DNA of 64,000 bases, taken from positions 62,001 through 126,000 of the forward strand of contig NZ_BMYV01000002.1 of NCBI RefSeq assembly GCF_014652455.1, written 5' to 3'. Source of the DNA: Litorimonas cladophorae (GTDB lineage Bacteria; Pseudomonadota; Alphaproteobacteria; Caulobacterales; Maricaulaceae). Shown here one piece after another: positions 35,252-43,453 of the stretch (the stretch's first letter is position 1; the number at the start of each line of letters is the position of its first letter). The translations under genes were made by a program, and so were the position numbers. The notes beneath the pieces were generated by a model. The model did not search any database. It was not told the origin of the DNA and saw only the letters and a program-made list of their open reading frames with translations.

Positions 35252-35818
35252 CTAAGCTGAAATCTCTGATAAGAGTGCATCTATCGTCGTCACGCGGCAA
35301 TACTCTCCATCCAGGTTTGAGAGCGCGTGTGCATGCACGTCCTCTGCGCTCCAGCTCTTGCCATTCCAATCGACTTGGTCGTGAGTGAAACACCCATCCG
35401 CCAGCAGGTGAATATCATAGCCCAAGTTCTCGCCATGCCTCACCGTGGTTTCGATGGAATTATTTGTTTTCACCCCCGCGATGATGAGGGTTTTGGTTTT
35501 TAACTTTGCGAGCGCGGTGCCTAAGGCCGGATCGATAAAGGCGCTATGGGTGGTTTTCGCGATAATATTTTCCCCCGCAATCGGGGCGACCTCGGGTTTA
35601 AAATCGTTTCCGCTTTGGCCAGGGCGATAGGGCGAATTCGAATGAGAAGAATTATGTTTCACGTGAATGACGGGCCAGCCCTTTTCGCGCCAAACGGTCA
35701 AAAGTTTTGCGATTGAGCGTTCGGCGTCCGGATTATTACGCGGGCCCCAGTCGGGGTGGTCGATTGCCATCTGCAGATCAATAATCACCAAGGGCGCACC
35801 GTGAAGCGACTGTGTCAT
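35252..35818 (-). CDS. Isochorismatase-family hydrolase, Ser in place of catalytic Cys
   Basis: The 188-residue product has the family fold: VIIDLQM with Asp (D14), KTTHSAF with Lys (K88), and the nucleophile loop GVKTNNSIETTVRHGENLGY. The usual sequence there is GxxTxxCVxxT; position 121 is Ser, so the Cys of a cysteine hydrolase is absent. Related proteins with NNS at this place exist to my memory, so this may be a separate subfamily rather than a dead enzyme. Its stop region overlaps nothing; the upstream neighbour (L,D-transpeptidase) ends four bases into its start. Confidence 0.85.
   Translation of the reverse strand: MTQSLHGAPLVIIDLQMAIDHPDWGPRNNPDAERSIAKLLTVWREKGWPVIHVKHNSSHSNSPYRPGQSGNDFKPEVAPIAGENIIAKTTHSAFIDPALGTALAKLKTKTLIIAGVKTNNSIETTVRHGENLGYDIHLLADGCFTHDQVDWNGKSWSAEDVHAHALSNLDGEYCRVTTIDALLSEISA
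35655..35670. promoter_or_regulatory. parS-like site inside the isochorismatase-family gene
   Basis: TGTTTCACGTGAATGA matches the canonical TGTTTCACGTGAAACA at 14 of 16 bases. It lies 27 kb from the candidate origin. It is a plausible extra, weaker ParB site, or chance within coding DNA. Confidence 0.4.
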
Positions 35819-36327
35819 GACGTGATCCTGACGGTCATGCCCATTCTCAAATGGGGGAGCAACTGTGCCATCTCATCTGGCGCAAGGGCGACGCAACCCA
35901 TGGTTTTGCGATCATCGGGTTGGGCGACATGAATAAACACCGCACTGCCCAAATGCGGGACGGGCGGGCTGTCATTATGGCTTATCACGAGAATAATGTC
36001 GTAAGCCCCGTCCTCTCGCCACATCTTTTCGTGACTCACCAAGGCGGGCAGGCGGATGAAGCGGTTATAGGCGGCGCTGTCTGGGTCATCGCACCATCCA
36101 TCGTCTTCTCTTAGGGGGCGAAATGTCAGCGCCGAACGCGGCGGGGGCAAGCGATCTGCCCGATAGAGCCCAAATCGCAGAGCGTAGTCGCCTAATGGCG
36201 TCTTCCGATCACCCTCGCGACCGTCTTTCATGGCCACGAATCCGTCCATACCAACGCGGCAGGGAAGCACGAGGTCGCCACAGGTTAGGGTCAATTGCGT
36301 GGTGTCTATTTGAATTGTAATATTCAC
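35815..36327 (-). CDS. L,D-transpeptidase (YkuD) family protein
   Basis: YkuD-type L,D-transpeptidases link peptidoglycan stems or attach proteins to them. The 170-residue protein has SHEKMWREDGAYD and the catalytic pattern H133-xx-C145 in FIHVAQPDDRKTMGCVAL. No signal peptide or membrane segment is present, unlike most family members; some of this short type are cytoplasmic-looking or exported by other means. The start at 36327 gives a chain that begins with a beta strand (MNITIQID). It is followed directly by the isochorismatase-like gene with a four-base overlap. Confidence 0.88.
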   Translation of the reverse strand: MNITIQIDTTQLTLTCGDLVLPCRVGMDGFVAMKDGREGDRKTPLGDYALRFGLYRADRLPPPRSALTFRPLREDDGWCDDPDSAAYNRFIRLPALVSHEKMWREDGAYDIILVISHNDSPPVPHLGSAVFIHVAQPDDRKTMGCVALAPDEMAQLLPHLRMGMTVRITS

Positions 36328-36434
36328 TTGGTCGCTTTTTTGTGATGTGATCGCGATTATCCGTTATTAGCATTTTACGGGGCCGACGCGCATAGCCCCC
36401 TGAATTGAATAAAGACACCTGAAGGGAATCCGCA

Positions 36435-37142
36435 ATGGCTGTCAAGAAACGTGTCCTTGTCGTTGATGATGACGAAATGCTCCGCAGCGAGCTGGTCGAG
36501 CAGTTCGCGCTCTATGACGAGTTCGAAACTGTAGATGTGGGTTCAGGCGCCGAAGGCTTGAGCCTCGCAAAATCCCAGACCTTTGATATGATTATCCTCG
36601 ATGTCGACATGCCCGATATGCAAGGCACGGATGTCGCGCAACTGATCCGTTCCGCAGGGATTGCGACACCGATTGTTATGCTGACGGGTAATACAGGCGA
36701 AGCCTCCGAAATCCTTGGGCTAAATTCAGGTGCAAATGACTATGTAACCAAGCCGTTTCGTTTTGGTGTCTTGCTCGCACGCTTGCGCGCCCATCTGCGC
36801 ACATTTGAGCAATCCGAAGACGCGGTTTTCACCGTCGGTCCCTTCAGCTTTAAGCCTGCTGCGAAGAAATTGACGCCACCCGAAGATCCATCGGGTCGTC
36901 CTGTGCGCGACATTCGTTTGACGGAAAAAGAAACCAACATCCTGAAATATCTTTACCGCGCGGGTGGAAAAGCCGTCGCGCGTGATGAGCTGCTCGAAGA
37001 AGTTTGGGGCTATAATTCCGGCGTCACAACCCACACGCTCGAAACACATGTTTATCGCCTCCGTCAGAAAATCGAACCCGTCAAAGGTGAGGCAACATTG
37101 CTGCTCACGCAACCTGGCGGTTATTCGCTAGCGATGAGTTAA
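36435..37142 (+). CDS. OmpR/PhoB-type response regulator
   Basis: A two-domain regulator of 235 residues. The receiver has the acidic pair (LVVDDDE), phospho-acceptor D56 in MIILDVDMPD, T84 and K106 in DYVTKPF. The C-terminal winged helix has LTEKETNILKYLYRAG and VTTHTLETHVYRLRQKIE. No histidine kinase is next to it, so the partner is elsewhere. The linker between receiver and winged helix contains PPEDPSG. AAGGGA precedes the ATG. Confidence 0.93.
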   Translation: MAVKKRVLVVDDDEMLRSELVEQFALYDEFETVDVGSGAEGLSLAKSQTFDMIILDVDMPDMQGTDVAQLIRSAGIATPIVMLTGNTGEASEILGLNSGANDYVTKPFRFGVLLARLRAHLRTFEQSEDAVFTVGPFSFKPAAKKLTPPEDPSGRPVRDIRLTEKETNILKYLYRAGGKAVARDELLEEVWGYNSGVTTHTLETHVYRLRQKIEPVKGEATLLLTQPGGYSLAMS

Positions 37143-37163
37143 ATATGTGAATAGGTGAAAAGC

Positions 37164-37544
37164 ATGTCCGTTTTCACTTATTCATATAAATTAAAGTTGA
37201 CAGCCAACCTTTTGAACGAGGTTGAATATGCTCCTATTAAGGCGGCAATGTCTGACATGTTGGCACACGCAAAAGAACATAAGCGCCGCACGGGTTTCAT
37301 ACTTTTGAAAGACCAATATTTGGAAGTCGAAGCAGGTAAAAAGGTTCTTGCGTTGAGCGAGAGATTGTCTGGTGTGGTGCTCGACCACCCTTTAGCGGCT
37401 CCGTGTTTGAAAGCTTCCCAATATGGCCGCATTTGCCCCTCTTGTGACAAACCTTTTCGCACGCCGCTTGCTAAGTTATGCGCCGAATGTGGTTATACCC
37501 TTCCCGAGGGTGAAGTTGCGGGTCCGTTAGTGGATGTATCTTAA
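37164..37544 (+). CDS. Small zinc-ribbon protein
   Basis: A 126-residue protein from the ATG at 37164 (MSVFTYSYKL), chosen because AGGTGA lies about eight bases before it; an in-frame GTG at 37155 would add three residues. The C-terminal part has CPSCDKPF and CAEC, a four-Cys zinc knuckle. The rest is helical with no known domain. It lies 21 bases after the response regulator on the same strand and could be in its operon. Function unknown. Confidence 0.7.
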   Translation: MSVFTYSYKLKLTANLLNEVEYAPIKAAMSDMLAHAKEHKRRTGFILLKDQYLEVEAGKKVLALSERLSGVVLDHPLAAPCLKASQYGRICPSCDKPFRTPLAKLCAECGYTLPEGEVAGPLVDVS

Positions 37545-37621
37545 AACAAGCGTCACATGGGAGCCTTCGTTCGCGTCAGTGTGACCTATTAAATTTGCAT
37601 TTTGGCGTTTAGGGTCAGGGC

Positions 37622-38266
37622 ATGACCATAACCCTCATGATCTACGCCGTACTTGTTTTGGCGCTCACGATTGCGGAACTGACCGAACACCGCCGCGCGC
37701 AATGTGTTCTCAAACCACTGGCCGCCCTTGGCTTTCTTTTCATTGCTTTTTCTAGCACGGCATTACTCACGACTTATGGCCTGATTATTTTCGCGGGCTT
37801 GGCGGCTTGTGCGGTCGGGGACGTTCTATTGCTTTCTCGCAATTCACGAAAATTATTTCTCGCGGGTATGGCGGCCTTTGCGTTAGGACATATCGCCTAT
37901 GTCAGCGCATTTCTGACCTTGCAAAGCGGCACATATTCCACGGGTAGGGTGGTTCTGAGTGCCGTTGTGATTGCGGGCACGATTGGTTTTTATATCTGGC
38001 TTAAACCCAAGCTTCCGCAGGATATGCGTATTGCAGTTGGACTTTATACGCTGATAATTTTGGTGATGGTGGTGAGCGCATTGGGTCTCCCACCTTTGGC
38101 CTATTCTCGCCTCGCGATGATCGGCGCCGTGATGTTTGCCGTGTCCGATATGTTTGTCGCGCGAGATCGCTTCGTCACGCGGACGCCGAAAAATGCGCTG
38201 GCGATTACGCCGCTTTATTTTGGCGCGCAGGCGTTGATCGCGGTGTCGGCAAAGGTCGTGTTTTAG
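37622..38266 (+). CDS. YhhN-type lysoplasmalogenase-like membrane protein
   Basis: The YhhN family includes TMEM86 lysoplasmalogenases, which cleave the vinyl-ether bond of lysoplasmalogens. The 214-residue protein has about eight hydrophobic segments and family motifs GDVLLLS (residues 62-68) and LGHIAYVSAF. Bacterial roles are uncertain. It has GTCAGGG before the ATG. No lipid gene is directly adjacent. Confidence 0.8.
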   Translation: MTITLMIYAVLVLALTIAELTEHRRAQCVLKPLAALGFLFIAFSSTALLTTYGLIIFAGLAACAVGDVLLLSRNSRKLFLAGMAAFALGHIAYVSAFLTLQSGTYSTGRVVLSAVVIAGTIGFYIWLKPKLPQDMRIAVGLYTLIILVMVVSALGLPPLAYSRLAMIGAVMFAVSDMFVARDRFVTRTPKNALAITPLYFGAQALIAVSAKVVF

Positions 38267-38310
38267 TGACGCATGTTACGCGGCGGATTAATCCAACACC
38301 TGCGTCGCCG

Positions 38311-39144
38311 TCACTTGGCCGTCAGGTCAAGGACCTGTGTCATTGGCACATGATCTGATGGCTTGGCGTGCCACGTGCGGCACGGCACGTGGATTTCGTG
38401 GCCCGCCTTACCCATCGCTTCGACGGCTGGCTTTAGGGCTGGGCTCACCCAAATATGATCAAGACGTCGCCCGCGATTAGATTTCATGATATCTTTGGCG
38501 CGGTAGGACCACCAGCTATAGAGCTTTTCCTCATCGCCCGCGAAGAGGCGGGAGGTATCCGTGAAATCATGCGTCTTCAAAAGCGTGTTGAGGATTTCGA
38601 CCTCCATCGGCGTATGGGAGACAACTTTCAAAAGCTGCTTGTGGCCCCAAACGTCATGTTCATGCGGCGCGATATTGAAATCCCCCACGAGGATTTGCTG
38701 TGCGTCGCCCGTGGCGAAACGCTCTTCAAAATAACACCGCATATTCTCTAAGAATTCGAGTTTATGGGCGAACTTATCATTGACCACAGGGTCCGCAATA
38801 TCGCCGCCCGCCGGGACGTAAAAATTGTGAAATTCAAAGTCCTGATCCCCGGCAATCACCCGTGTAGAGACGTGACGGGCATGATCTAAGGGGCAAAAGC
38901 TGGTTGGCAAGCGTTCCATCGGCAATTTCGAAACGGTTGCCGCGCCGTGATAGCCCTTTTGGCCTTTGACCTCGATAAATTCATATCCGATGTCGCGGAA
39001 AGGCTGGTAGGGAAATTGCTCTTCGACGCATTTGATCTCTTGCAAGCCCAAGACGTCGGGCTGCTGCTCTGTCAGGAATTGAATGACCTGATCAATCCGC
39101 AAGCGGACAGAGTTAATATTCCAAGTGGCGACTTTGATTTGCAT
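38311..39144 (-). CDS. xth: Exodeoxyribonuclease III
   Basis: An AP endonuclease and 3'-phosphodiesterase for base-excision repair. The 277-residue chain opens MQIKVATWNINSVR, with LGLQEIKC (metal Glu), GDFNIAP, LDHIWVS and DHVPM at the expected spacing, all family motifs. It follows lolA by 53 bases on the same strand, the usual alphaproteobacterial order. Confidence 0.96.
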   Translation of the reverse strand: MQIKVATWNINSVRLRIDQVIQFLTEQQPDVLGLQEIKCVEEQFPYQPFRDIGYEFIEVKGQKGYHGAATVSKLPMERLPTSFCPLDHARHVSTRVIAGDQDFEFHNFYVPAGGDIADPVVNDKFAHKLEFLENMRCYFEERFATGDAQQILVGDFNIAPHEHDVWGHKQLLKVVSHTPMEVEILNTLLKTHDFTDTSRLFAGDEEKLYSWWSYRAKDIMKSNRGRRLDHIWVSPALKPAVEAMGKAGHEIHVPCRTWHAKPSDHVPMTQVLDLTAK

Positions 39145-39197
39145 GTCGCGGGGATAGCCGCCCCCGCGAAAGGATAAAAGCCCCGAAAGGGAATTAC

Positions 39198-39893
39198 TTA
39201 CCGCCCGCGGCGATTACTATCTTCGCGCAGAACAAATTTACGCGGATCGATACGACCATTATATTGCAGGTTCGATAGCTGTACACGGGTTGCGCCCCCA
39301 AAGTCGTCGGCAATAATCCACGTTTGCAAAGCGAGCGTTTCAGAGTCAAAGACGAGCGTCATCGTGCCTTCTTGCTCACCCGACCCATCGCGAGCCGTCA
39401 CGATCCACTGACCGGGATATTTCTGAAGCGCTGTGACCTCAGTATCTTCGGCGAGGTTGATATTTTCTTTCAGAAAGTAATTCAGCGGTGTCGCGGACAG
39501 CGGGACACGGTCGAAGGTTTCTAATTGGCGATCGTTTTGTACCAACGTTACACCGTCAGAGACGATCAAAAGCGGATTAGGCTCATTATATTCAAACCGC
39601 ACCTTACCGGGGCGTTGCAACCAAATCCGGCCATTAGAGACAACTCCATCGGGCGCAACTTGCGTGAAGTCACCCTGAAAGGTCGTCGTCGCATTCATGC
39701 TAGCATCAATCCGCGCCAAATCTGCACGCACATTTGCGGGGTCCGTAAAGGGCGCCGCATATTGTGTCTTGGCGCTGATTTGACCCATCGCAGTCTTAGA
39801 GGATTGCGCGACAGCGGTGCCGACGGCAGTCCCCAAAGCGGTGGTGACCAAGAGTATGGGAAGAATAAGTTTTTTCATCATGTTCAACGCCAT
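39198..39893 (-). CDS. lolA: LolA-like outer-membrane lipoprotein carrier
   Basis: LolA carries lipoproteins across the periplasm from LolCDE to the outer membrane. The 231-residue precursor has a signal peptide (about residues 5-30, cut near AVA), and a body with FQGDFTQVAPDGVVSNGRIW and RPGKVRFEYNEP, characteristic of the LolA fold. The first ATG at 39893 gives MALNMMKK; starts at the MM pair (39881) also work. The neighbour xth supports the call. LolB is not seen nearby. Confidence 0.92.
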   Translation of the reverse strand: MALNMMKKLILPILLVTTALGTAVGTAVAQSSKTAMGQISAKTQYAAPFTDPANVRADLARIDASMNATTTFQGDFTQVAPDGVVSNGRIWLQRPGKVRFEYNEPNPLLIVSDGVTLVQNDRQLETFDRVPLSATPLNYFLKENINLAEDTEVTALQKYPGQWIVTARDGSGEQEGTMTLVFDSETLALQTWIIADDFGGATRVQLSNLQYNGRIDPRKFVLREDSNRRGR

Positions 39894-39959
39894 AGCGGAT
39901 TTCGGTTTAACCGGGCCTGAATAAAGAAGACATCTTCATTACAAATTCGCAACAGCAAT

Positions 39960-40979
39960 CTAAGCCGTTGCCGCCGCGATAAAGTGAACAGGGGTTTCAG
40001 GGCGCGCGCCATAATGCTGAATGACTTCGGCGGCGGCCAATGAGCCAAGATAGCCCGCATCAGCCCAGCTCAGGCCCATTTCGCGACCTGCCAAAACACC
40101 TGCGGCATATTGGTCACCGGCACCCGTGGTATCCACGATCTGTTTGATCGGGGCGGCCGGGACAAGGTGGCGGCGTGGGCCGCCGTCTTCTGGGCGCGAC
40201 TTTGGAATCTGAATAATGGAGCCTTTGGCACTGCGCGTGACGCAGACAACAGGGCGCATGTCTGTCAATTCGTCCAGCGCGGCGTCCAAGCTGTCGGTTT
40301 CAAATAATGCCAGCAGTTCTTCTTCATTAGCAAAGAGGATGTCAGTTTGATGTTCAGCCAAGTGACGGAACCCAGCGCGATGTCGGGCGACGCAGAAACT
40401 GTCGGATAATGTCAGGGCAACTTGGCCGCCCGTGGCTTGGGCGTGTTCAGCCGCCTGCACATAGGCGGCCTTTTGCGTATCACTGTCAAAGAGGTAGCCT
40501 TCGAGATAGATCGTTTTGGCCCGCGCAATTTCGTCGCGGTGAATATCGTCAATACTGAAATCCGCATTTGCACCCAGGAATGTGCTCATCGAGCGTTGGC
40601 CATCTGGGGTTACGGCGATCATGCAGCGTGCAGAGGCTGTGCCTGACGTCGTTGGCTTGGTCGCGAACCAAACGCCGGCTTCGCGGTAACCTTCGGCCAA
40701 ACGTTGCCCAACGCCATCTTCACCAATTTTCCCGATATAGCCTGCGCGAACACCTAAACCAGCAATCCCCACCATTGTATTGGCAGCCGACCCGCCCGCG
40801 ATTTCGCGAAGATCAGCTTCTGATTTCAACGCCGCATTCAAAGATAAAGCACGCGGCTCATCGACCAATGTCATAGATCCGCGCTCAATCCCTTGGGCCG
40901 AGAGGAACCCATCTGGAACAGGGGCAATAATATCCATAATGGCATTGCCGATGCCCAAAACGTCAATATCTTTAGTCAT
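39960..40979 (-). CDS. PfkB-family sugar/nucleoside kinase
   Basis: The ribokinase-like family phosphorylates sugars or nucleosides such as adenosine. From the ATG at 40979 (MTKDIDVLGIGNAIMDII) the 339-residue product has the N-terminal GGSAANTMVGIAGLG and the C-terminal PfkB signature DTTGAGDQYAAGVLAG with the catalytic Asp. It resembles the adenosine-kinase-like members of alphaproteobacteria, but the substrate cannot be fixed. A longer frame to 41078 adds unlikely sequence. Confidence 0.9.
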   Translation of the reverse strand: MTKDIDVLGIGNAIMDIIAPVPDGFLSAQGIERGSMTLVDEPRALSLNAALKSEADLREIAGGSAANTMVGIAGLGVRAGYIGKIGEDGVGQRLAEGYREAGVWFATKPTTSGTASARCMIAVTPDGQRSMSTFLGANADFSIDDIHRDEIARAKTIYLEGYLFDSDTQKAAYVQAAEHAQATGGQVALTLSDSFCVARHRAGFRHLAEHQTDILFANEEELLALFETDSLDAALDELTDMRPVVCVTRSAKGSIIQIPKSRPEDGGPRRHLVPAAPIKQIVDTTGAGDQYAAGVLAGREMGLSWADAGYLGSLAAAEVIQHYGARPETPVHFIAAATA

Positions 40980-41096
40980 GTCCAGAACTCTCACGGTAAA
41001 ATTCAAATTGCGTCCTACGGATTTACCCCGTAGCCCGCGCGTACAACACCGCGCGCCTACCGTATTTATGCCGCGCAAACTATATGGAATTGCACG

Positions 41097-42035
41097 ATGA
41101 AGAAAATTGCCCTCCTCATCTCGGATAATCTTCTGCCTACGGCCGAAAATGCTCGACCCGACCGTTTTGAATTGACCGAAGAAGTTGGGAAACTATCACC
41201 CGCTTTGGCGGCGCAGGATATGGAGTTGGTCGAAGTCCGCTGGCGCGAAATCGCTGAGCGTGCCGCCGAATTTGACGCGATCCTGCCGCTGATGGTTTGG
41301 GATTATTTTGAAGGCAATGAAGATGCCTTTCTGTCGGCCATTGCCAAGGCCGAAGCGATCACGCCCGTCTTCAACACCTTTGATGTTTTAAACTGGAATG
41401 CCGACAAGTCTTATCTTGAAGAATTAGAAGCCCGGGGCGCGCCCGTCATTCGGACGATCACTGTGGATGGCGTTACAAAAACAAATGTTGCGCGCGCTTT
41501 TGAGACGCTGGAAACAGATACGCTCGTCATTAAGCCAACCGTCGGCGGTGGGGCGTGGCGTCAAGTTCTGTATAAAAAGGGCGACCCGTTTCCGCCTGCG
41601 AGCGAGATGCCACCCGAAGGCGCGTTGCTGCAAGCCTTCCTGCCGAGCGTATTGGAAGAGGGCGAATATTCTTTTCTCTATTTCGGCGGTCGCTTTTCTC
41701 ATGCGGCGCGCAAAACACCGAAATCTGGCGATTACCGGATACAGTCGATCTATGGCGGTTCGGAAGAAACCTATGTCCCGACGCCGCTCGAACGTGAAAC
41801 GGCTAGTGATATTTTGGACGTATTGGATTTCACCCCGCTCTATGCGCGCGTGGACCTCTTGCGCGGACGTGACGGGACATTGAAGCTGATCGAGTTGGAA
41901 CTGATCGAGCCCTATCTCTATCTACCTCATGCCAAAGGGGATGGGGGAGAGAATGAAGGCGCGCAGAAATTCGCACTCGCATTGAAAACGCGGTTAGAGC
42001 GCCTCGCGACGGCAAATGAAAAAGCTAAACCTTAG
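41097..42035 (+). CDS. ATP-grasp enzyme (RimK/glutathione-synthetase-like)
   Basis: A 312-residue ATP-grasp ligase. Visible parts are the central ATP-binding lobe TLVIKPTVGGGAWRQVLY with Lys and Gly-rich loop, GEYSFLYFGGRFSHAARK, and the Mg-binding end LKLIELELIEPYLYL with the Glu-x-x-x-Glu-Pro pattern seen in family members. It probably makes a peptide-like or carboxylate-amine bond; the substrate is not known. It is divergent from the PfkB kinase. Confidence 0.85.
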   Translation: MKKIALLISDNLLPTAENARPDRFELTEEVGKLSPALAAQDMELVEVRWREIAERAAEFDAILPLMVWDYFEGNEDAFLSAIAKAEAITPVFNTFDVLNWNADKSYLEELEARGAPVIRTITVDGVTKTNVARAFETLETDTLVIKPTVGGGAWRQVLYKKGDPFPPASEMPPEGALLQAFLPSVLEEGEYSFLYFGGRFSHAARKTPKSGDYRIQSIYGGSEETYVPTPLERETASDILDVLDFTPLYARVDLLRGRDGTLKLIELELIEPYLYLPHAKGDGGENEGAQKFALALKTRLERLATANEKAKP

Positions 42036-42871
42036 CTGGGTTTCCTGACGTTGACGGTTGCAAGTCCGACGCCGATCAAGACGGTCGCACAGGCGAGTGC
42101 AAAAGACAGCGTCACAGGTTCCAATACAAGTAGCGCGCCGCCGATCGCGGCGATGACGGGGACTGAGAGTTGCGAGATGGATGCGGTCGTGACCGAAAGG
42201 TCTCGCAACACCCGATACCAAAGCGCGTAACCGAGGCCTGATGTTAATGTGCCAGATAAAACGGCCAACCCAATCCCATCGGGCGCTGGGATACTTTCAG
42301 GCGACATGGTCAGAAATATTGGCGTTGCAAGCAGGAGCAAGATCGCCGCTCTTGCAAAATTTCCCGACGTCCGCGCGACGGGGTCACCTTCGCTTTTGCC
42401 TAAAACGGAATAAATACCCCAGCCGATCCCTGACGCTGCCATGAGGACTGCCCCAATGGGAGATGGGGCATCTAACCCGGGCGAGAGCAAATAAATTAAT
42501 CCCGCCACGGCCAGCGCTAAGCCGAGTGTTTGCGAGAGGCGCAGTCGTTCTCCGCGTGAAAAGGCGATGATCAACATCGTCAACTGTACCGACGCGAACA
42601 AAAGTAACGCGCCCGTCCCCGTCGCGAGTTTTAAATAGGCGTAAGAAAAAAACACGCCATAGGCACAAAGCGCAAGGGCGGCTCCCCAATGACCGCTGCG
42701 CCAACTTGCAAGCGGTTTGGCGAGTATGAGCAATACCCCCGCGCCCGATACAAAGCGGATCAAAGAGAAACTCCAAGGACCAATGTCGCCCCCGCTCAAG
42801 GCCAAACGCGCCAAAATAGAATTTCCCGCAAAGGCAATCAGAACCACAAGTGTGAGGAGGGCGACGCGCAT
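42032..42871 (-). CDS. EamA/DMT-family transporter
   Basis: A drug/metabolite transporter of 279 residues with about ten hydrophobic segments and two EamA halves; the end of the second is VIAAIGGALLVLEPVTLSF. The ligand is unknown. Its stop region overlaps the ATP-grasp gene end by four bases on the opposite strand. Confidence 0.85.
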   Translation of the reverse strand: MRVALLTLVVLIAFAGNSILARLALSGGDIGPWSFSLIRFVSGAGVLLILAKPLASWRSGHWGAALALCAYGVFFSYAYLKLATGTGALLLFASVQLTMLIIAFSRGERLRLSQTLGLALAVAGLIYLLSPGLDAPSPIGAVLMAASGIGWGIYSVLGKSEGDPVARTSGNFARAAILLLLATPIFLTMSPESIPAPDGIGLAVLSGTLTSGLGYALWYRVLRDLSVTTASISQLSVPVIAAIGGALLVLEPVTLSFALACATVLIGVGLATVNVRKPS

Positions 42872-42884
42872 GAGAGGGGCGCGT

Positions 42885-43298
42885 TTAAAACCCTAATGCG
42901 AAAGCGATGAGCCCAAAGACGAGCAGGGCATTGATCACGACCATCACCATCAGGGGTGGATTTCCTGCTGTATTCTTTTTTACATGGCGAACGATCAGGC
43001 CCAGGGGAAAAGCGCCGATTAAGCCGATAGCGCCAATTGCAAACCCCGCCCAGACTTCGCCGTTCCGAAAAGGAATACTCAACAGAATGAGCATTGAGAC
43101 CCCCGTTGAAAGGCCAAAATAACCGCCACCGTTTAACAGGGCTTTGAGCATGAATTGAGTTTTGGGATCAATCTCCGCCCATGAGGTTTCGAGGGCGTCC
43201 AGATGATAGGGCATGACCGTTTTACGCGTCGCATACACCGCCCCAATCAACAGCGTGGCAAGGGTCGCAAGCAAGAAAAGCCAAAATGAAACTGTCAT
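42885..43298 (-). CDS. Hypothetical four-helix membrane protein (137 aa)
   Basis: Not recognised. Four hydrophobic segments, with the loop VMPYHLDALETSWAEIDPKT between the first two. It lies 13 bases before the EamA transporter on the same strand, so the two may be one transcript. Function unknown. Confidence 0.65.
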   Translation of the reverse strand: MTVSFWLFLLATLATLLIGAVYATRKTVMPYHLDALETSWAEIDPKTQFMLKALLNGGGYFGLSTGVSMLILLSIPFRNGEVWAGFAIGAIGLIGAFPLGLIVRHVKKNTAGNPPLMVMVVINALLVFGLIAFALGF

Positions 43299-43377
43299 AA
43301 TAAGGGACCTTAAAAAGCAATGGGCTGTCCTTGCACTATACAGGCTTGGCGAGGAACCGATTTCTTAAAGTCAAAAA

Positions 43378-43408
43378 GAAACCCGCGCAGGGGCATCGCG
43401 CGGGTTTC
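43378..43408 (-). terminator. Rho-independent terminator of the CWDG-repeat gene
   Basis: A perfect 11-base stem (GAAACCCGCGC paired with GCGCGGGTTTC) with a nine-base loop is followed on the minus strand by TTTTT. It lies 46 bases after the stop of the minus-strand barrel gene, the right place and direction for its terminator. Confidence 0.9.
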
Positions 43409-43453
43409 AAACTGCAGCATCTTAAGATGCCGCAGCTATTCTAGTCATATGAT

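Noticed and set aside
37545-37621. GTCACA/TGTGAC inverted repeat after the zinc-ribbon gene as a terminator
   Set aside because: The arms are only six bases with a long loop and no T-run.
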